The notes under the pieces are model-generated. The model had not been told where the DNA came from, did no database searches, and was given only the letters and a program-made list of their open reading frames with translations. A program made the position numbers and the translations under genes. This document shows positions 1 through 7,678 of a stretch of 64,000 nt of DNA, piece by piece. This stretch comes from AC-38 sp033856025 (lineage in GTDB: Bacteria; Actinomycetota; Thermoleophilia; Solirubrobacterales; Solirubrobacteraceae): the NCBI GenBank assembly GCA_033856025.1, contig JAWVFQ010000033.1, positions 156,089-220,088 on the forward strand, read 5' to 3'. The stretch's first letter is position 1. Every line of letters starts with the position of its first letter.

Positions 1-683
1 GCCTCGCGCACGTGCTTCATGGCGACGGCCACCTGGTTCTCGCCCTTGAACGGGACCTCTCCGGTCAGCATCTCGTACAGGACGATCCCCAGCGAGTAGA
101 GGTCGGACTGGCCCGTGCAGGCATGGCCCAGCGCCTGCTCGGGGCTGACGTAGTCGGTGGTCCCCAGCACGCGGCCGTCGGCGGTCAGGCCCTCCTCGTC
201 CAGCGAGCGGGCGATGCCGAAGTCGGTGACCTTGGCGCGGCCCTCGGCGTCGACGAGGACGTTCTGCGGCTTCACGTCGCGGTGGACGATGTTGTTGCCG
301 TGCGCGCACCCGAGCGCGCGCGCGATCTCGATCGCGTAGGCGACGGACTCGGACACGGGGAGGCGGCCGGCCTTCTTGATGCGGTCCTTGAGCGTCTCGC
401 CGGGCACGTACTCGAAGACGATGTAGGGGCGCCCGTCGTCCTCGCCGGCGTCGATCACCGTGACGATGTGGGGGTGGCTGAGCTGGGCCACCGCGCGGGC
501 CTCGCGGCGGAAGCGCTCGATCTGGTCGGAGTCGGCCGCGATCTCGCGGTGCAGGAGCTTGATGGCGACCGGGCGCTCGAGCGTGGTGTCGAACGCGCGG
601 TAGACCGTCGACATCCCGCCGGCACCGACCTTCTCGTCGAGTCGGTAGCGGCCGTTGAGCGAGGTGCCTACGAGCGTGCGCAT
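1..683 (-). CDS. Serine/threonine protein kinase, PknB family (N-terminal part, cut by the window edge)
   Basis: The minus strand reads open from an ATG at 683 to the window edge, with no stop. The translation shows a full Hanks-type kinase core: a glycine-rich loop GAGGMSTVYRA near residue 21, the ATP lysine in VAIKLL, the catalytic loop HRDVKPQN, the DFG motif in DFGIARSL, and the activation-segment end SPEQALG. Actinobacterial PknB relatives continue into a transmembrane helix and PASTA or other sensor domains; that part lies outside the window. It is divergent from the DsbA-like gene, with only 23 bp between the starts. The kinase assignment is secure; which paralogue it is cannot be told. 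Confidence 0.95.
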   Translation of the reverse strand, partial: MRTLVGTSLNGRYRLDEKVGAGGMSTVYRAFDTTLERPVAIKLLHREIAADSDQIERFRREARAVAQLSHPHIVTVIDAGEDDGRPYIVFEYVPGETLKDRIKKAGRLPVSESVAYAIEIARALGCAHGNNIVHRDVKPQNVLVDAEGRAKVTDFGIARSLDEEGLTADGRVLGTTDYVSPEQALGHACTGQSDLYSLGIVLYEMLTGEVPFKGENQVAVAMKHVRE

Positions 684-706
684 CTCAGGGGCTCTATTTT
701 GCGCCC

Positions 707-1519
707 GTGGCGGCAGTTCATGCGTGGTACTACACAGATCCTGCGTGCGCGTGGTCGTGGTCGGTGGAGCCATCCGTGCGTCGCCTCGCCGTGGAGTTCG
801 ACGGCGAGGTCGAATTCTCTTTCGTCATGTCGGGAATTCGCGAGAAGCCTCCGGGGCCCGACGAGGTGGAGAATTGGCTGGAGGCGAGCGCGTCGAGCGG
901 GATGCCGGTCGACGTGCGCATGTGGCTGGACGGCGGCGGCCCGGCGTCGACGTATCCCGCCTGCATGGCGGTGAAGGCCGCCGCCGAGCAGGGCGATCCC
1001 GCGGACTTCCTGCGCGGCCTGCGCGAGGGCTTCGCGTTTCGGGGGCGCCGGCTGGACCATGCCGAGGCGTTCGAGGCGGTGGCGCGCGACCGGGGCGGGC
1101 TGGACCTGGCGCGCCTGCGGATCGACATGGGCTCCCACGCGATCCTGGAGGCGTTCGGGGGCGACCTGGAGCGGGCGCGGGCCGTGGACCCCGAGCATCA
1201 CTCCCCGCAGCGCGACCGGGTCAAGCTTCCGTCGATCGAGTTCGTGGGGGAGGACGGCGAGGTCCATGGGGTGTACGGGCCGGCGGCGTACGAGCGCTAT
1301 CGCGACGCGGCGGTGGCGGCGGGGGCGAAGCCGTCGGGCGCCGACCCACCGGGTGTGCTCGAGGCGCTGGGCCGCTTCGGCACGATGTCCACGGCCGAGG
1401 TCGCCGCGGTCTGCCAGCTCGCCGGCCCGCGCGCCCCGGCCGAGCTCTGGGCGCTGGCATCCGACTGGAAGGTCTCGGTCGAGCGGACGCTGGGCGGCGA
1501 GGTGTGGTCGCCCGCCTGA
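707..1519 (+). CDS. DsbA-family (FrnE-like) thioredoxin-fold protein with a CxxS motif
   Basis: The 270-residue protein opens with a beta strand and the motif DPACAWSW (Cys14, Ser17), the place where DsbA/FrnE proteins carry CxxC after a DP. A helical insertion follows, then a thioredoxin-like return (VKLPSIEFVGEDGEVHGVYG), and the C-terminus looks like an added helical segment. The second active-site cysteine is replaced by serine, so simple dithiol oxidation is unlikely; a monothiol or isomerase-like role is possible. There is no signal peptide, so it is probably cytosolic. The GTG start at 707 is preceded by TATTTT ending 6 nt upstream, which suggests a leaderless transcript. The substrate is unknown. 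Confidence 0.75.
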   Translation: MAAVHAWYYTDPACAWSWSVEPSVRRLAVEFDGEVEFSFVMSGIREKPPGPDEVENWLEASASSGMPVDVRMWLDGGGPASTYPACMAVKAAAEQGDPADFLRGLREGFAFRGRRLDHAEAFEAVARDRGGLDLARLRIDMGSHAILEAFGGDLERARAVDPEHHSPQRDRVKLPSIEFVGEDGEVHGVYGPAAYERYRDAAVAAGAKPSGADPPGVLEALGRFGTMSTAEVAAVCQLAGPRAPAELWALASDWKVSVERTLGGEVWSPA

Positions 1520-1561
1520 CCCCCGCGCCCACGTCGCGCCACCGGGTCAACGGCGGGCATC

Positions 1562-1653
1562 GAGGGGGTTGATGGAGGGGGTGGTCAGCCTTTGTCACCG
1601 TATGGGTGACTGAGAGGGCCCACCCCTGCCGCCCACCTGCCGTCAACCCCCTC
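1562..1653. terminator. Nested inverted repeats between convergent genes (probable bidirectional terminator or structured RNA)
   Basis: Three nested pairs lie in the 156-bp gap between convergent genes. GAGGGGGTTGA at 1562-1572 pairs with TCAACCCCCTC at 1643-1653 (11 of 11). GGGGTGG at 1578-1584 pairs with CCACCCC at 1620-1626. An inner hairpin GTCACC-GTATG-GGTGAC spans 1594-1610. There is no U-tract, which is usual for GC-rich actinobacterial terminators. The position at the 3' ends of both genes favours a terminator. Confidence 0.5.
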
Positions 1654-1675
1654 ACCGGCGCCGTTCGCCCGCACC

Positions 1676-2719
1676 CTAGCCCAGCGCCGGGTGCGCGACG
1701 ACGCCGGCGTCGCCGGTGACCGTCCCGATGCGGCGCGTGCCCGGGTGGTGCGGCGCCAGTAGTGCCACGGCCTCGTCGGCCGCCTCGGCCGCGACGATCG
1801 CGCAGAAGCCGCAGCCCATGTTGAAGACCTGCCACATCTCGGCCGCGCCGACGCCGCCGCGCTGCGCGATCAGGTCGAAGACCGGCGGGACCGGGAGGGG
1901 GGCGGTGACGTCGAAGCCGACGGCGGGGTTCAGGCGCAGCAGGTTGTCCAAGCCGTCCCCGGTGATGTGGGCCAGCCCGTGGACGGGCACGTCGGAGCGC
2001 AGCAGCTCCAGGACCGCGCGCACGTAGATGACAGTCGGCTCCAGGAGGGCGTCGGCCACCGACGCGCCGCCCAGCTCGTCCGGGCGGTCCTCGAGACCGA
2101 GGCCGCCGTCCTCCAGCAGCGCGCGGCGGGCCAGCGTGAGGCCGTTGGAGTGCACGCCCGAGGAGGGGAGGCCGATCAGGGCGTCGCCGGGCGCGCAGTC
2201 GGCCCCGGACACGATGGCGTCCAGGGACACGGTTCCCACGGCCGCGGCCGTCAAGTCGAAGCCGTGAGGCGAGGGGTGGCCGCGGATCAGCTCGGGCAGC
2301 TGGGCCAGCTCGCCCCCGGGGATCTCCACCCCCGCCGCCTCGGCGCCCGCCTTGAGCCCCCGCGCGATCGCCTCGCACGCCTCGGGATCGGCCCGCTCCA
2401 CCGCCAGGTAGTCCAGGACGGCCAGCGGCTCGGCCCCCACGCACACGAGGTCGTTGACGTTCATGGCGATGCAGTCGATCCCCACGGTGTCGTAGCGGCC
2501 GGCCTGCTCGGCCACGATCACCTTCGACCCCACGCCGTCCGTGCACAGCGCCAGGCCCAGGCCGGGCGCGATCTCGATCACGCTGGCGAAGTGCCCGGGG
2601 AGCGAGACGACGCGCGACGGCCGGCCGGGGTCGATCGTCCGCAGGACGCTCACCAGTGCGGCCACCGCGCGCCCCGCATCGTCCGTGTCCACGCCGCTGC
2701 GGGCGTACGCGTCGCTCAT
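1676..2719 (-). CDS. purM: Phosphoribosylformylglycinamidine cyclo-ligase (AIR synthetase)
   Basis: This enzyme closes FGAM to aminoimidazole ribotide with ATP, the fifth step of purine synthesis, in the cytosol. The 347-residue protein has the family's hallmarks: LCTDGVGSKVIVAEQAGRY, IDCIAMNVNDLVCVGAEPL, the glycine-rich GLPSSGVHSNGLTLAR, and HITGDGLDNLLRL. Length is normal. The reading frame stays open further upstream, but the ATG at 2719 (MSDAYARSGVD) matches the usual PurM N-terminus and overlaps the uppP stop by 4 bp (ATGA), so the genes are translationally coupled. The pairing of a purine gene with uppP is unusual and probably reflects only shared transcription. Confidence 0.95.
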   Translation of the reverse strand: MSDAYARSGVDTDDAGRAVAALVSVLRTIDPGRPSRVVSLPGHFASVIEIAPGLGLALCTDGVGSKVIVAEQAGRYDTVGIDCIAMNVNDLVCVGAEPLAVLDYLAVERADPEACEAIARGLKAGAEAAGVEIPGGELAQLPELIRGHPSPHGFDLTAAAVGTVSLDAIVSGADCAPGDALIGLPSSGVHSNGLTLARRALLEDGGLGLEDRPDELGGASVADALLEPTVIYVRAVLELLRSDVPVHGLAHITGDGLDNLLRLNPAVGFDVTAPLPVPPVFDLIAQRGGVGAAEMWQVFNMGCGFCAIVAAEAADEAVALLAPHHPGTRRIGTVTGDAGVVAHPALG

Positions 2720-3582
2720 CGCGCGCGATTCTGCCGCAGGCGCCGGAGGACCGCCGCCGCCAGGCCGGTCCGGTACGCGGCGTAGGGGAGCAGGGAGTGG
2801 CCGCGGTCGACCGAGCGCACGATCCGGGCCGAGGCGAGGGTGGACGCGAACGCGGCGGCCGTGCCCGCGGCGAAGGCGCGCGCCGTGCGCGGCGGCAGCC
2901 CGCGGCGCGCCAGCCGGTAGCCCTTCAGCGCGGTCGCGCCGGCGATGACCGGCAGCGCCACGTGGCGCGACAGCACGTTGGCGTCGTCGCGCCCGAAGCC
3001 CCGCAGCCGCGCCGCGACCAGGGTCGCGCCGTTGCGCGACACGCCCGGCCAGAGAGCGCAAGCCTGCGCGACGCCGAGCGCCAACCCGTCGAGGGCCCCG
3101 GCCTCGGCCCGATCGCGCCCGCCCGCGAAACCGTCGCGGTCGAAAGGGCCCGCTCCGCTCCGGACCCCGCCGCGGAGCTCCACCCACGCCATCGCGGCGG
3201 AGCCGGCGAGGAGGCCGAGCGCGATCGCACCCGGCGACGAGGCTCGCTCCTCGATGTGTCGTTCCAACGCCAGCGCCGCGATCGCCGGCGGGACCAGCGA
3301 GGTGAGGATCAACCCCGCCCGGCGCGCGTCGAGGTCGGTCACCGCCTCGGACACCTCGCCGCGCAGCGCCACCAGCAGGGCCGCCGCGGTCCCCGCATGC
3401 AGGGCCACCTCGAACGCCTTGCGCAGCTCGGCGTCCAACTCGGCGTAGGGCCAGCGCAGCAGCCAGGGGACGAGCGCGACATGGCCCGAGGAGGAGACGG
3501 GCAGCAGCTCGGCCGGTCCGTGGAGCAGGCCGAGCGCGGCGGCGTGGCGGAGCGGGAGCGCGTCCTCAGCCGGCCGCGGCAT
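2716..3582 (-). CDS. uppP: Undecaprenyl-diphosphatase (UppP/BacA family)
   Basis: UppP dephosphorylates undecaprenyl diphosphate at the membrane, recycling the lipid carrier for peptidoglycan and surface glycans. Both signature motifs are present: ELLPVSSSGH (residues 25-34) and PGVSRNGAT (179-187; the common form is PGxSRSGAT, so Ser is Asn here). The 288-residue length and the pattern of hydrophobic segments fit the family. The gene overlaps the DedA-like gene upstream by 17 bp and purM downstream by 4 bp, forming one transcription unit. It is a natural partner for the polysaccharide locus that starts 2 kb away. Confidence 0.93.
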   Translation of the reverse strand: MPRPAEDALPLRHAAALGLLHGPAELLPVSSSGHVALVPWLLRWPYAELDAELRKAFEVALHAGTAAALLVALRGEVSEAVTDLDARRAGLILTSLVPPAIAALALERHIEERASSPGAIALGLLAGSAAMAWVELRGGVRSGAGPFDRDGFAGGRDRAEAGALDGLALGVAQACALWPGVSRNGATLVAARLRGFGRDDANVLSRHVALPVIAGATALKGYRLARRGLPPRTARAFAAGTAAAFASTLASARIVRSVDRGHSLLPYAAYRTGLAAAVLRRLRQNRAR

Positions 3583-4228
3583 CCGCCGCCCCCGCGTCGC
3601 CTCCGCCCGAGCGACGGCGGCGCACCACCAGGTAGGCGATGCCGACGACGATGGCGGCGGCGACCGCGTAGTCGACGTAGTGCAGCGAGTCCTTCCACGA
3701 CGCCCAGTGCGCGCCGGCCTGCTGGCCGATGAACCCGAGCAGGAACACCCAGGGCACGCACCCGGCGAGCGTCAGCGCCGAGAACCGCCAGAACGGCATC
3801 CGCGCCACGCCCGCGGGCAGCGAGATGAAGGTGCGGATGATCGGCAGCATCCGGGAGAAGAAGACGGTCGCGTCCCCGTAGCGCTCGAACCACCGGTCCG
3901 CCCACTCCAGGTGCGACTTGCGGATGTGCAGCTTGGCGCCGTGGCGCTCCAGGACGTCGACGCGCCCGTAGTAGCCGACCGCGTAGGCGACCCACGAGCC
4001 GACCAGGTTGGCCAGCGACCCCACCACCGTGATGGCGAACAGCGAGTACTCGCCGTTGTGCACGTTGAACCCGGCGAACAGCATCGTGGCCTCCGACGGG
4101 ATCGGGATGCACGCGCTCTCCAGCAGCATGAGGAGGAAGATCCCGGGCAGCCCGAGGTCGCCGACCACGTTGGTGGCGAAGTTGACCAGGGGGTCCGTGA
4201 TGGACGCGAGGAGGAAGGCGGAGCCCAT
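3566..4228 (-). CDS. DedA/SNARE-associated family membrane protein
   Basis: DedA proteins are membrane proteins linked to undecaprenyl-phosphate or phospholipid flipping. The 220-residue sequence has the family motifs FLLMLLESACIPIPSE, GSLANLVGSWVAYAVGYYG and FSRMLPIIRTFISLPAGVARM, plus several membrane helices and a basic C-terminal tail. I chose the ATG at 4228 over one at 4267 because a TAGCCT hexamer lies 11 nt upstream, the same layout as other promoters in this window. The 17-bp overlap with uppP downstream suggests joint expression, which makes sense if both handle the C55 lipid carrier. Confidence 0.9.
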   Translation of the reverse strand: MGSAFLLASITDPLVNFATNVVGDLGLPGIFLLMLLESACIPIPSEATMLFAGFNVHNGEYSLFAITVVGSLANLVGSWVAYAVGYYGRVDVLERHGAKLHIRKSHLEWADRWFERYGDATVFFSRMLPIIRTFISLPAGVARMPFWRFSALTLAGCVPWVFLLGFIGQQAGAHWASWKDSLHYVDYAVAAAIVVGIAYLVVRRRRSGGGDAGAADAAAG

Positions 4229-4358
4229 GCGAGCCGGGAAGGCTAGCGGCCAGGGCGCGCACGCCATTCCCGCTACATGTCACACGGGACCCCGTTTCAT
4301 CGGATACGGTCGATTCCAGAGGACGGTTCGACAAGGCACCACGACTCGGGAGGTCGGA

Positions 4359-5534
4359 ATGGGAACGCTCAGGCAGGGAAGGCGCGTGATGCTGCTCGTC
4401 GCGGCGGGGGCCGCGCTGGTGGCCACGATGGGAATGGCGCCGGCGGCGCAGGCGCGGTCGTCGTGCAGCGGCGGGACGGCGCAGCTGTACCGCGACGGCT
4501 ACGTCCGCGTCTACCGGCAGGGCTCGCAGCAGACGTTCGCCTGCATCTTCACGACGGGCCGGCGCAGCCGGCTGTTCGACAACGCCCAGGGCTTCCGCCG
4601 CGCGGGCAAGTACCTCGCCTACTACACGCAGCAGCCGCGCAACGTCGGCACCAACCCGCAGCAGTGCCTGCCCAACGACCAGGGCACCTCGACGCTGTGC
4701 ATCACCCTGACGGAGAGCAAGAACCTCAACACCGGCGTCGTGGTGTGGGGCGCGTCGCTCGCGACGGAGGGCCAGGCGCCCCCCGCGGTGCGCAAGCTCG
4801 CGCTGCGCTCGTCCGACGGCAAGTACGGCGCGATCGTCGGCAGCGGCGCGGACACGAGGGTCATCCGCGCGCGCGGCCTCGGCGGGTTCGACCAGCTCGA
4901 CAGCGGCGCGGGGATCACCCCCGGCTCGCTGAGCGCCACCACCAGCCAGCTCGTCTGGCGCAGCGGCGGCGCCCGGCGCAGCGCCCCCCTCGGCCCGCGT
5001 GACACCACGCCGCCGCCGCAGGCGCAGAGCTGCACGCAGCGCGGCACGACGCCGGAGTACATCGACGCCGAGATCCGCGTCTACTACGACAACAGCACGT
5101 TCGTGTCGTCGGTCTGCCGCTTCAGGACCGGCCGGCGCTTCGCGCTGCTGGAGGGCTCCTACGGCTACCAGCGGGCGGGCAACTATCTGCTCTACCAGTC
5201 GTCGTCGGACCGGTACTACTGCTACTCGGCCTCGCAGGTGAAGATCGAGAGCAAGGGCCTGCTGGACGGCATCGTCGTGGCCGAGGACACCGTGAGTGCC
5301 ACGGCGTCGGCCAGCGACTGCCCGAAGATCCAGACCGTCCTGCGCGGCAGCGACGGGGCGTTCGGCTACATGGTCGACCCGCTGGGCGGCCAGCCGGTGC
5401 GGGTGGTCGCCGCGCGGCGGACCGGGAACGCGATCCTGGACCCGGGTCCGGGCGTGGCGTTCGGCTCGCTGGGGCTCTCCGGGTCCACGCTGTCGTGGAC
5501 CCGCAACGGCGCCGCGCAGACCGCGACGCTGTAG
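4359..5534 (+). CDS. Exported protein with two copies of an unknown domain
   Basis: I do not recognise this family. The 391-residue protein starts with a signal peptide (basic RQGRR, hydrophobic run, AQA near residue 32). The mature part contains two related halves, about residues 36-200 and 228-391. Each begins with a Cys, then a strand pattern ending in RVYRQGSQQTFACIFTTGRR in the first and RVYYDNSTFVSSVCRFRTGRR in the second, then FRRAGKYLAYY or YQRAGNYLLYQ, and later LRSSDGKYGAIVG or LRGSDGAFGYMVD. This reads as an internal duplication of a beta-rich, disulphide-bonded domain. The start is backed by a GGGAGG Shine-Dalgarno and TACGGT at 4305-4310. Confidence 0.75.
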   Translation: MGTLRQGRRVMLLVAAGAALVATMGMAPAAQARSSCSGGTAQLYRDGYVRVYRQGSQQTFACIFTTGRRSRLFDNAQGFRRAGKYLAYYTQQPRNVGTNPQQCLPNDQGTSTLCITLTESKNLNTGVVVWGASLATEGQAPPAVRKLALRSSDGKYGAIVGSGADTRVIRARGLGGFDQLDSGAGITPGSLSATTSQLVWRSGGARRSAPLGPRDTTPPPQAQSCTQRGTTPEYIDAEIRVYYDNSTFVSSVCRFRTGRRFALLEGSYGYQRAGNYLLYQSSSDRYYCYSASQVKIESKGLLDGIVVAEDTVSATASASDCPKIQTVLRGSDGAFGYMVDPLGGQPVRVVAARRTGNAILDPGPGVAFGSLGLSGSTLSWTRNGAAQTATL

Positions 5535-5577
5535 CGAGCCGTTGAGGAAGGGGGGCGGCCACTAGGCTCTCGCGCCG

Positions 5578-6663
5578 ATGGCCGTCCCCCTCTTCGACAC
5601 CCGGACCCCGCTGGAGCCGCTGATGCCCGCGCTGCGCGAGCGCGCGGTCGCGGTGCTGGACGCGGGCAGCTACATCCTGGGGCCCGAGGTCAAAGCGTTC
5701 GAGGAGGAGCTGGCCGCCCACCTGAGCGTGCGCCACGCGATCGGCGTGGCCAACGGCACCGACGCGCTCACCATCGCCCTGCGCGCGATGGGGGTCGGCC
5801 CGGGCGACGACGTCGTCGTCCCCTCCTTCACCTTCTACGCCAGCGCCGAGGCGATCCCGCCCACCGGGGCGCGCCCGGTGTTCTGCGACGTGGACCCCGA
5901 CACGTTCTGCGTGACGCCCGAGACGGTGCGGGCGGCGCTGACGCCCTCGACCAAGGCGGTGATCTCCGTCGACCTGTTCGGCAACGTGGCGCCGGTCCCG
6001 GAGATCGAGGCCCTGGGCGTGCCGGTGCTCAGCGACAGCGCGCAGGCCGCGGGATCGCAGCGCGAGGGGCGCGCGGCCGGCTCCTTCGGCACGGCGGCGA
6101 CGTTCTCGTTCTTCCCCTCCAAGAACCTCGGCGGATTCGGCGACGGCGGGGCGATCGCCACCAACGACGACGGGGTGGCCGAGCGCGTGCGGATGCTGCG
6201 CTTCCACGGCTCCACGGACAAGGTCACCTACGAGCACGTGGGCTACAACTCGCGCCTGGACGAGCTCCAGGCCGCGCTGCTGCGGGTCCTGCTCCCGCAC
6301 GTGCGCGAGTGGGCGGCGGGGCGCCGCGCCGCCGAGCGCCACTACGCCGACGCCGGCCTGGGCGAGCTCGTCGAGCTCCCCGTGCCGGTGGACGGCGCCG
6401 AGCCCGCCTGGCACCTCTACGTCATCCGCCACGCGCGCTCCGACGAGCTGGCCGACGCGCTCAAGCGCGTGGGGATCGGGCAGAAGGCCTACTACCGCGT
6501 CCCCGTCCACATGCAGCCGGCGATGCGCGAGTACGCGCAGGGCGCGCGCCTGCCCGCCACCGACGAGGTCGCGCGGACGCACCTGGCGATCCCCATGAGC
6601 CCGGTGCTCGACCGCCTCGACGCGATCCAGGTCGTCTCGGCGATCCGCGAGGCGCGCGCGTAG
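5578..6663 (+). CDS. DegT/DnrJ/EryC1/StrS sugar aminotransferase
   Basis: PLP-dependent enzymes of this family add an amino group to a keto-sugar nucleotide. The 361-residue sequence has the cofactor region NGTDALTIAL (59-68), the aspartate in SDSAQAAGS (Asp153) and the Schiff-base lysine in FFPSKNLGGFGDGG (Lys182). The last part, SRLDELQAALLRVLLPH and the YRVPVHMQPA region, is typical of the fold. It heads the polysaccharide locus and probably acts on the 4-keto or 3-keto product of the dehydratase encoded at 7679. A TAGGCT hexamer sits 9 nt before the ATG, pointing to a leaderless transcript. The sugar cannot be specified. Confidence 0.92.
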   Translation: MAVPLFDTRTPLEPLMPALRERAVAVLDAGSYILGPEVKAFEEELAAHLSVRHAIGVANGTDALTIALRAMGVGPGDDVVVPSFTFYASAEAIPPTGARPVFCDVDPDTFCVTPETVRAALTPSTKAVISVDLFGNVAPVPEIEALGVPVLSDSAQAAGSQREGRAAGSFGTAATFSFFPSKNLGGFGDGGAIATNDDGVAERVRMLRFHGSTDKVTYEHVGYNSRLDELQAALLRVLLPHVREWAAGRRAAERHYADAGLGELVELPVPVDGAEPAWHLYVIRHARSDELADALKRVGIGQKAYYRVPVHMQPAMREYAQGARLPATDEVARTHLAIPMSPVLDRLDAIQVVSAIREARA

Positions 6664-6672
6664 GCGGCCCCC

Positions 6673-7668
6673 GTGCGGGCCTGGATCGACCTCACCAACT
6701 CGCCCCACGTCCTGGCGCTGCGGCCGGTCATCGCGCTCCTGCGCGCGCGCGGGTGGGAGGTGGAGGTGACCGCGCGCGACTTCGCCCAGACGCTGGAGCT
6801 GTGCCGGCGCCACGGCATCGAGCACACCGCGATCGGCCGCCACCGCGGCGGGCGGATCGGGGCCAAGGCGCTGGGCCTGGCCTCGCGCTCGGCGGCGCTC
6901 GTGCGCTGGGCGCGACGACGTCCGCGCTTCGACCTCGCGCTGGGCCACGGCTCCAACGACGTCATGGTGGCGGCGGCGCTGCTGCGCGTCCCGGCGGTGA
7001 CCACGTTCGACTACGAGTGGGCGACCGTCCAGCACAACGTCAACTGCCGCCTGGCCCGCGCCGTCGTGGTCCCGGACGCCATCCCACCTGAGCGCCTGGC
7101 GCGCTACGGCGCGGCGCGCAAGCTGCGCCGCTACCCCGGCCTCAAGGAGGAGTACTACCTCGCGGACTTCGAGCCGGACGCCGGGATCCTGAGCGAGCTG
7201 GGACTGGACGCGGACGCGCCGATCGTCGTGGTGCGCACCCCGCCGTCCGTGTCCCTCTACCACCGCTTCGAGAACCCGCTGTTCGCCCAGGTCCTCGAGC
7301 GCCTGCGCGCGTCCGACGCGCAGGCCGTCGTGCTCCCCCGGACGTCCGAGCAGCGTGCCGAGCTCTCGGGGGCCGGCGGACTGATCGTCCCCGAGCACGC
7401 GATCGACTCGCAGTCGCTCATGGCGTACGCCGACCTCGTCATCTCGGCGGGCGGCACGATGAATCGCGAGGCCGTGGCGCTGGGGACGCCGGTCTACACC
7501 ACGTTCTCGGGTCGCGTCGGCGCCGTGGACGAGCGGCTGCTCGCCGAGGGGCGCCTGCGCCGCCTGGAGGATCCCGAGGAGCTGGAGCTGCGTAAGCGCG
7601 AGGGCGCCGTGCAAGACCGCGTGCGCCGCGATCCCGCGCTCTACACCGACCTGCTCACCGCGCTCTAG
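6673..7668 (+). CDS. DUF354 family protein (GT-B-like fold)
   Basis: The 331-residue protein starts MRAWIDLTNSPHVLALRPVI, the usual opening of DUF354 proteins, which resemble UDP-GlcNAc 2-epimerases and GT-B glycosyltransferases. Further family features are the LGHGSNDVMVAAALL strand-loop, the FDYEWA motif, and a C-terminal nucleotide-binding half with PRTSEQRAEL and ISAGGTMNREAVALGTP. It begins 9 bp after the aminotransferase and ends at the promoter of the dehydratase gene. A role in making or transferring a polysaccharide sugar is inferred from the fold and neighbours; no reaction is established. GTG start. Confidence 0.85.
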   Translation: MRAWIDLTNSPHVLALRPVIALLRARGWEVEVTARDFAQTLELCRRHGIEHTAIGRHRGGRIGAKALGLASRSAALVRWARRRPRFDLALGHGSNDVMVAAALLRVPAVTTFDYEWATVQHNVNCRLARAVVVPDAIPPERLARYGAARKLRRYPGLKEEYYLADFEPDAGILSELGLDADAPIVVVRTPPSVSLYHRFENPLFAQVLERLRASDAQAVVLPRTSEQRAELSGAGGLIVPEHAIDSQSLMAYADLVISAGGTMNREAVALGTPVYTTFSGRVGAVDERLLAEGRLRRLEDPEELELRKREGAVQDRVRRDPALYTDLLTAL

Positions 7669-7678
7669 AATGCCGCGG

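Noticed and set aside
1562..1675. Riboswitch for purM
   Set aside because: purM is on the minus strand and starts at 2719, so this structure is at its 3' end.
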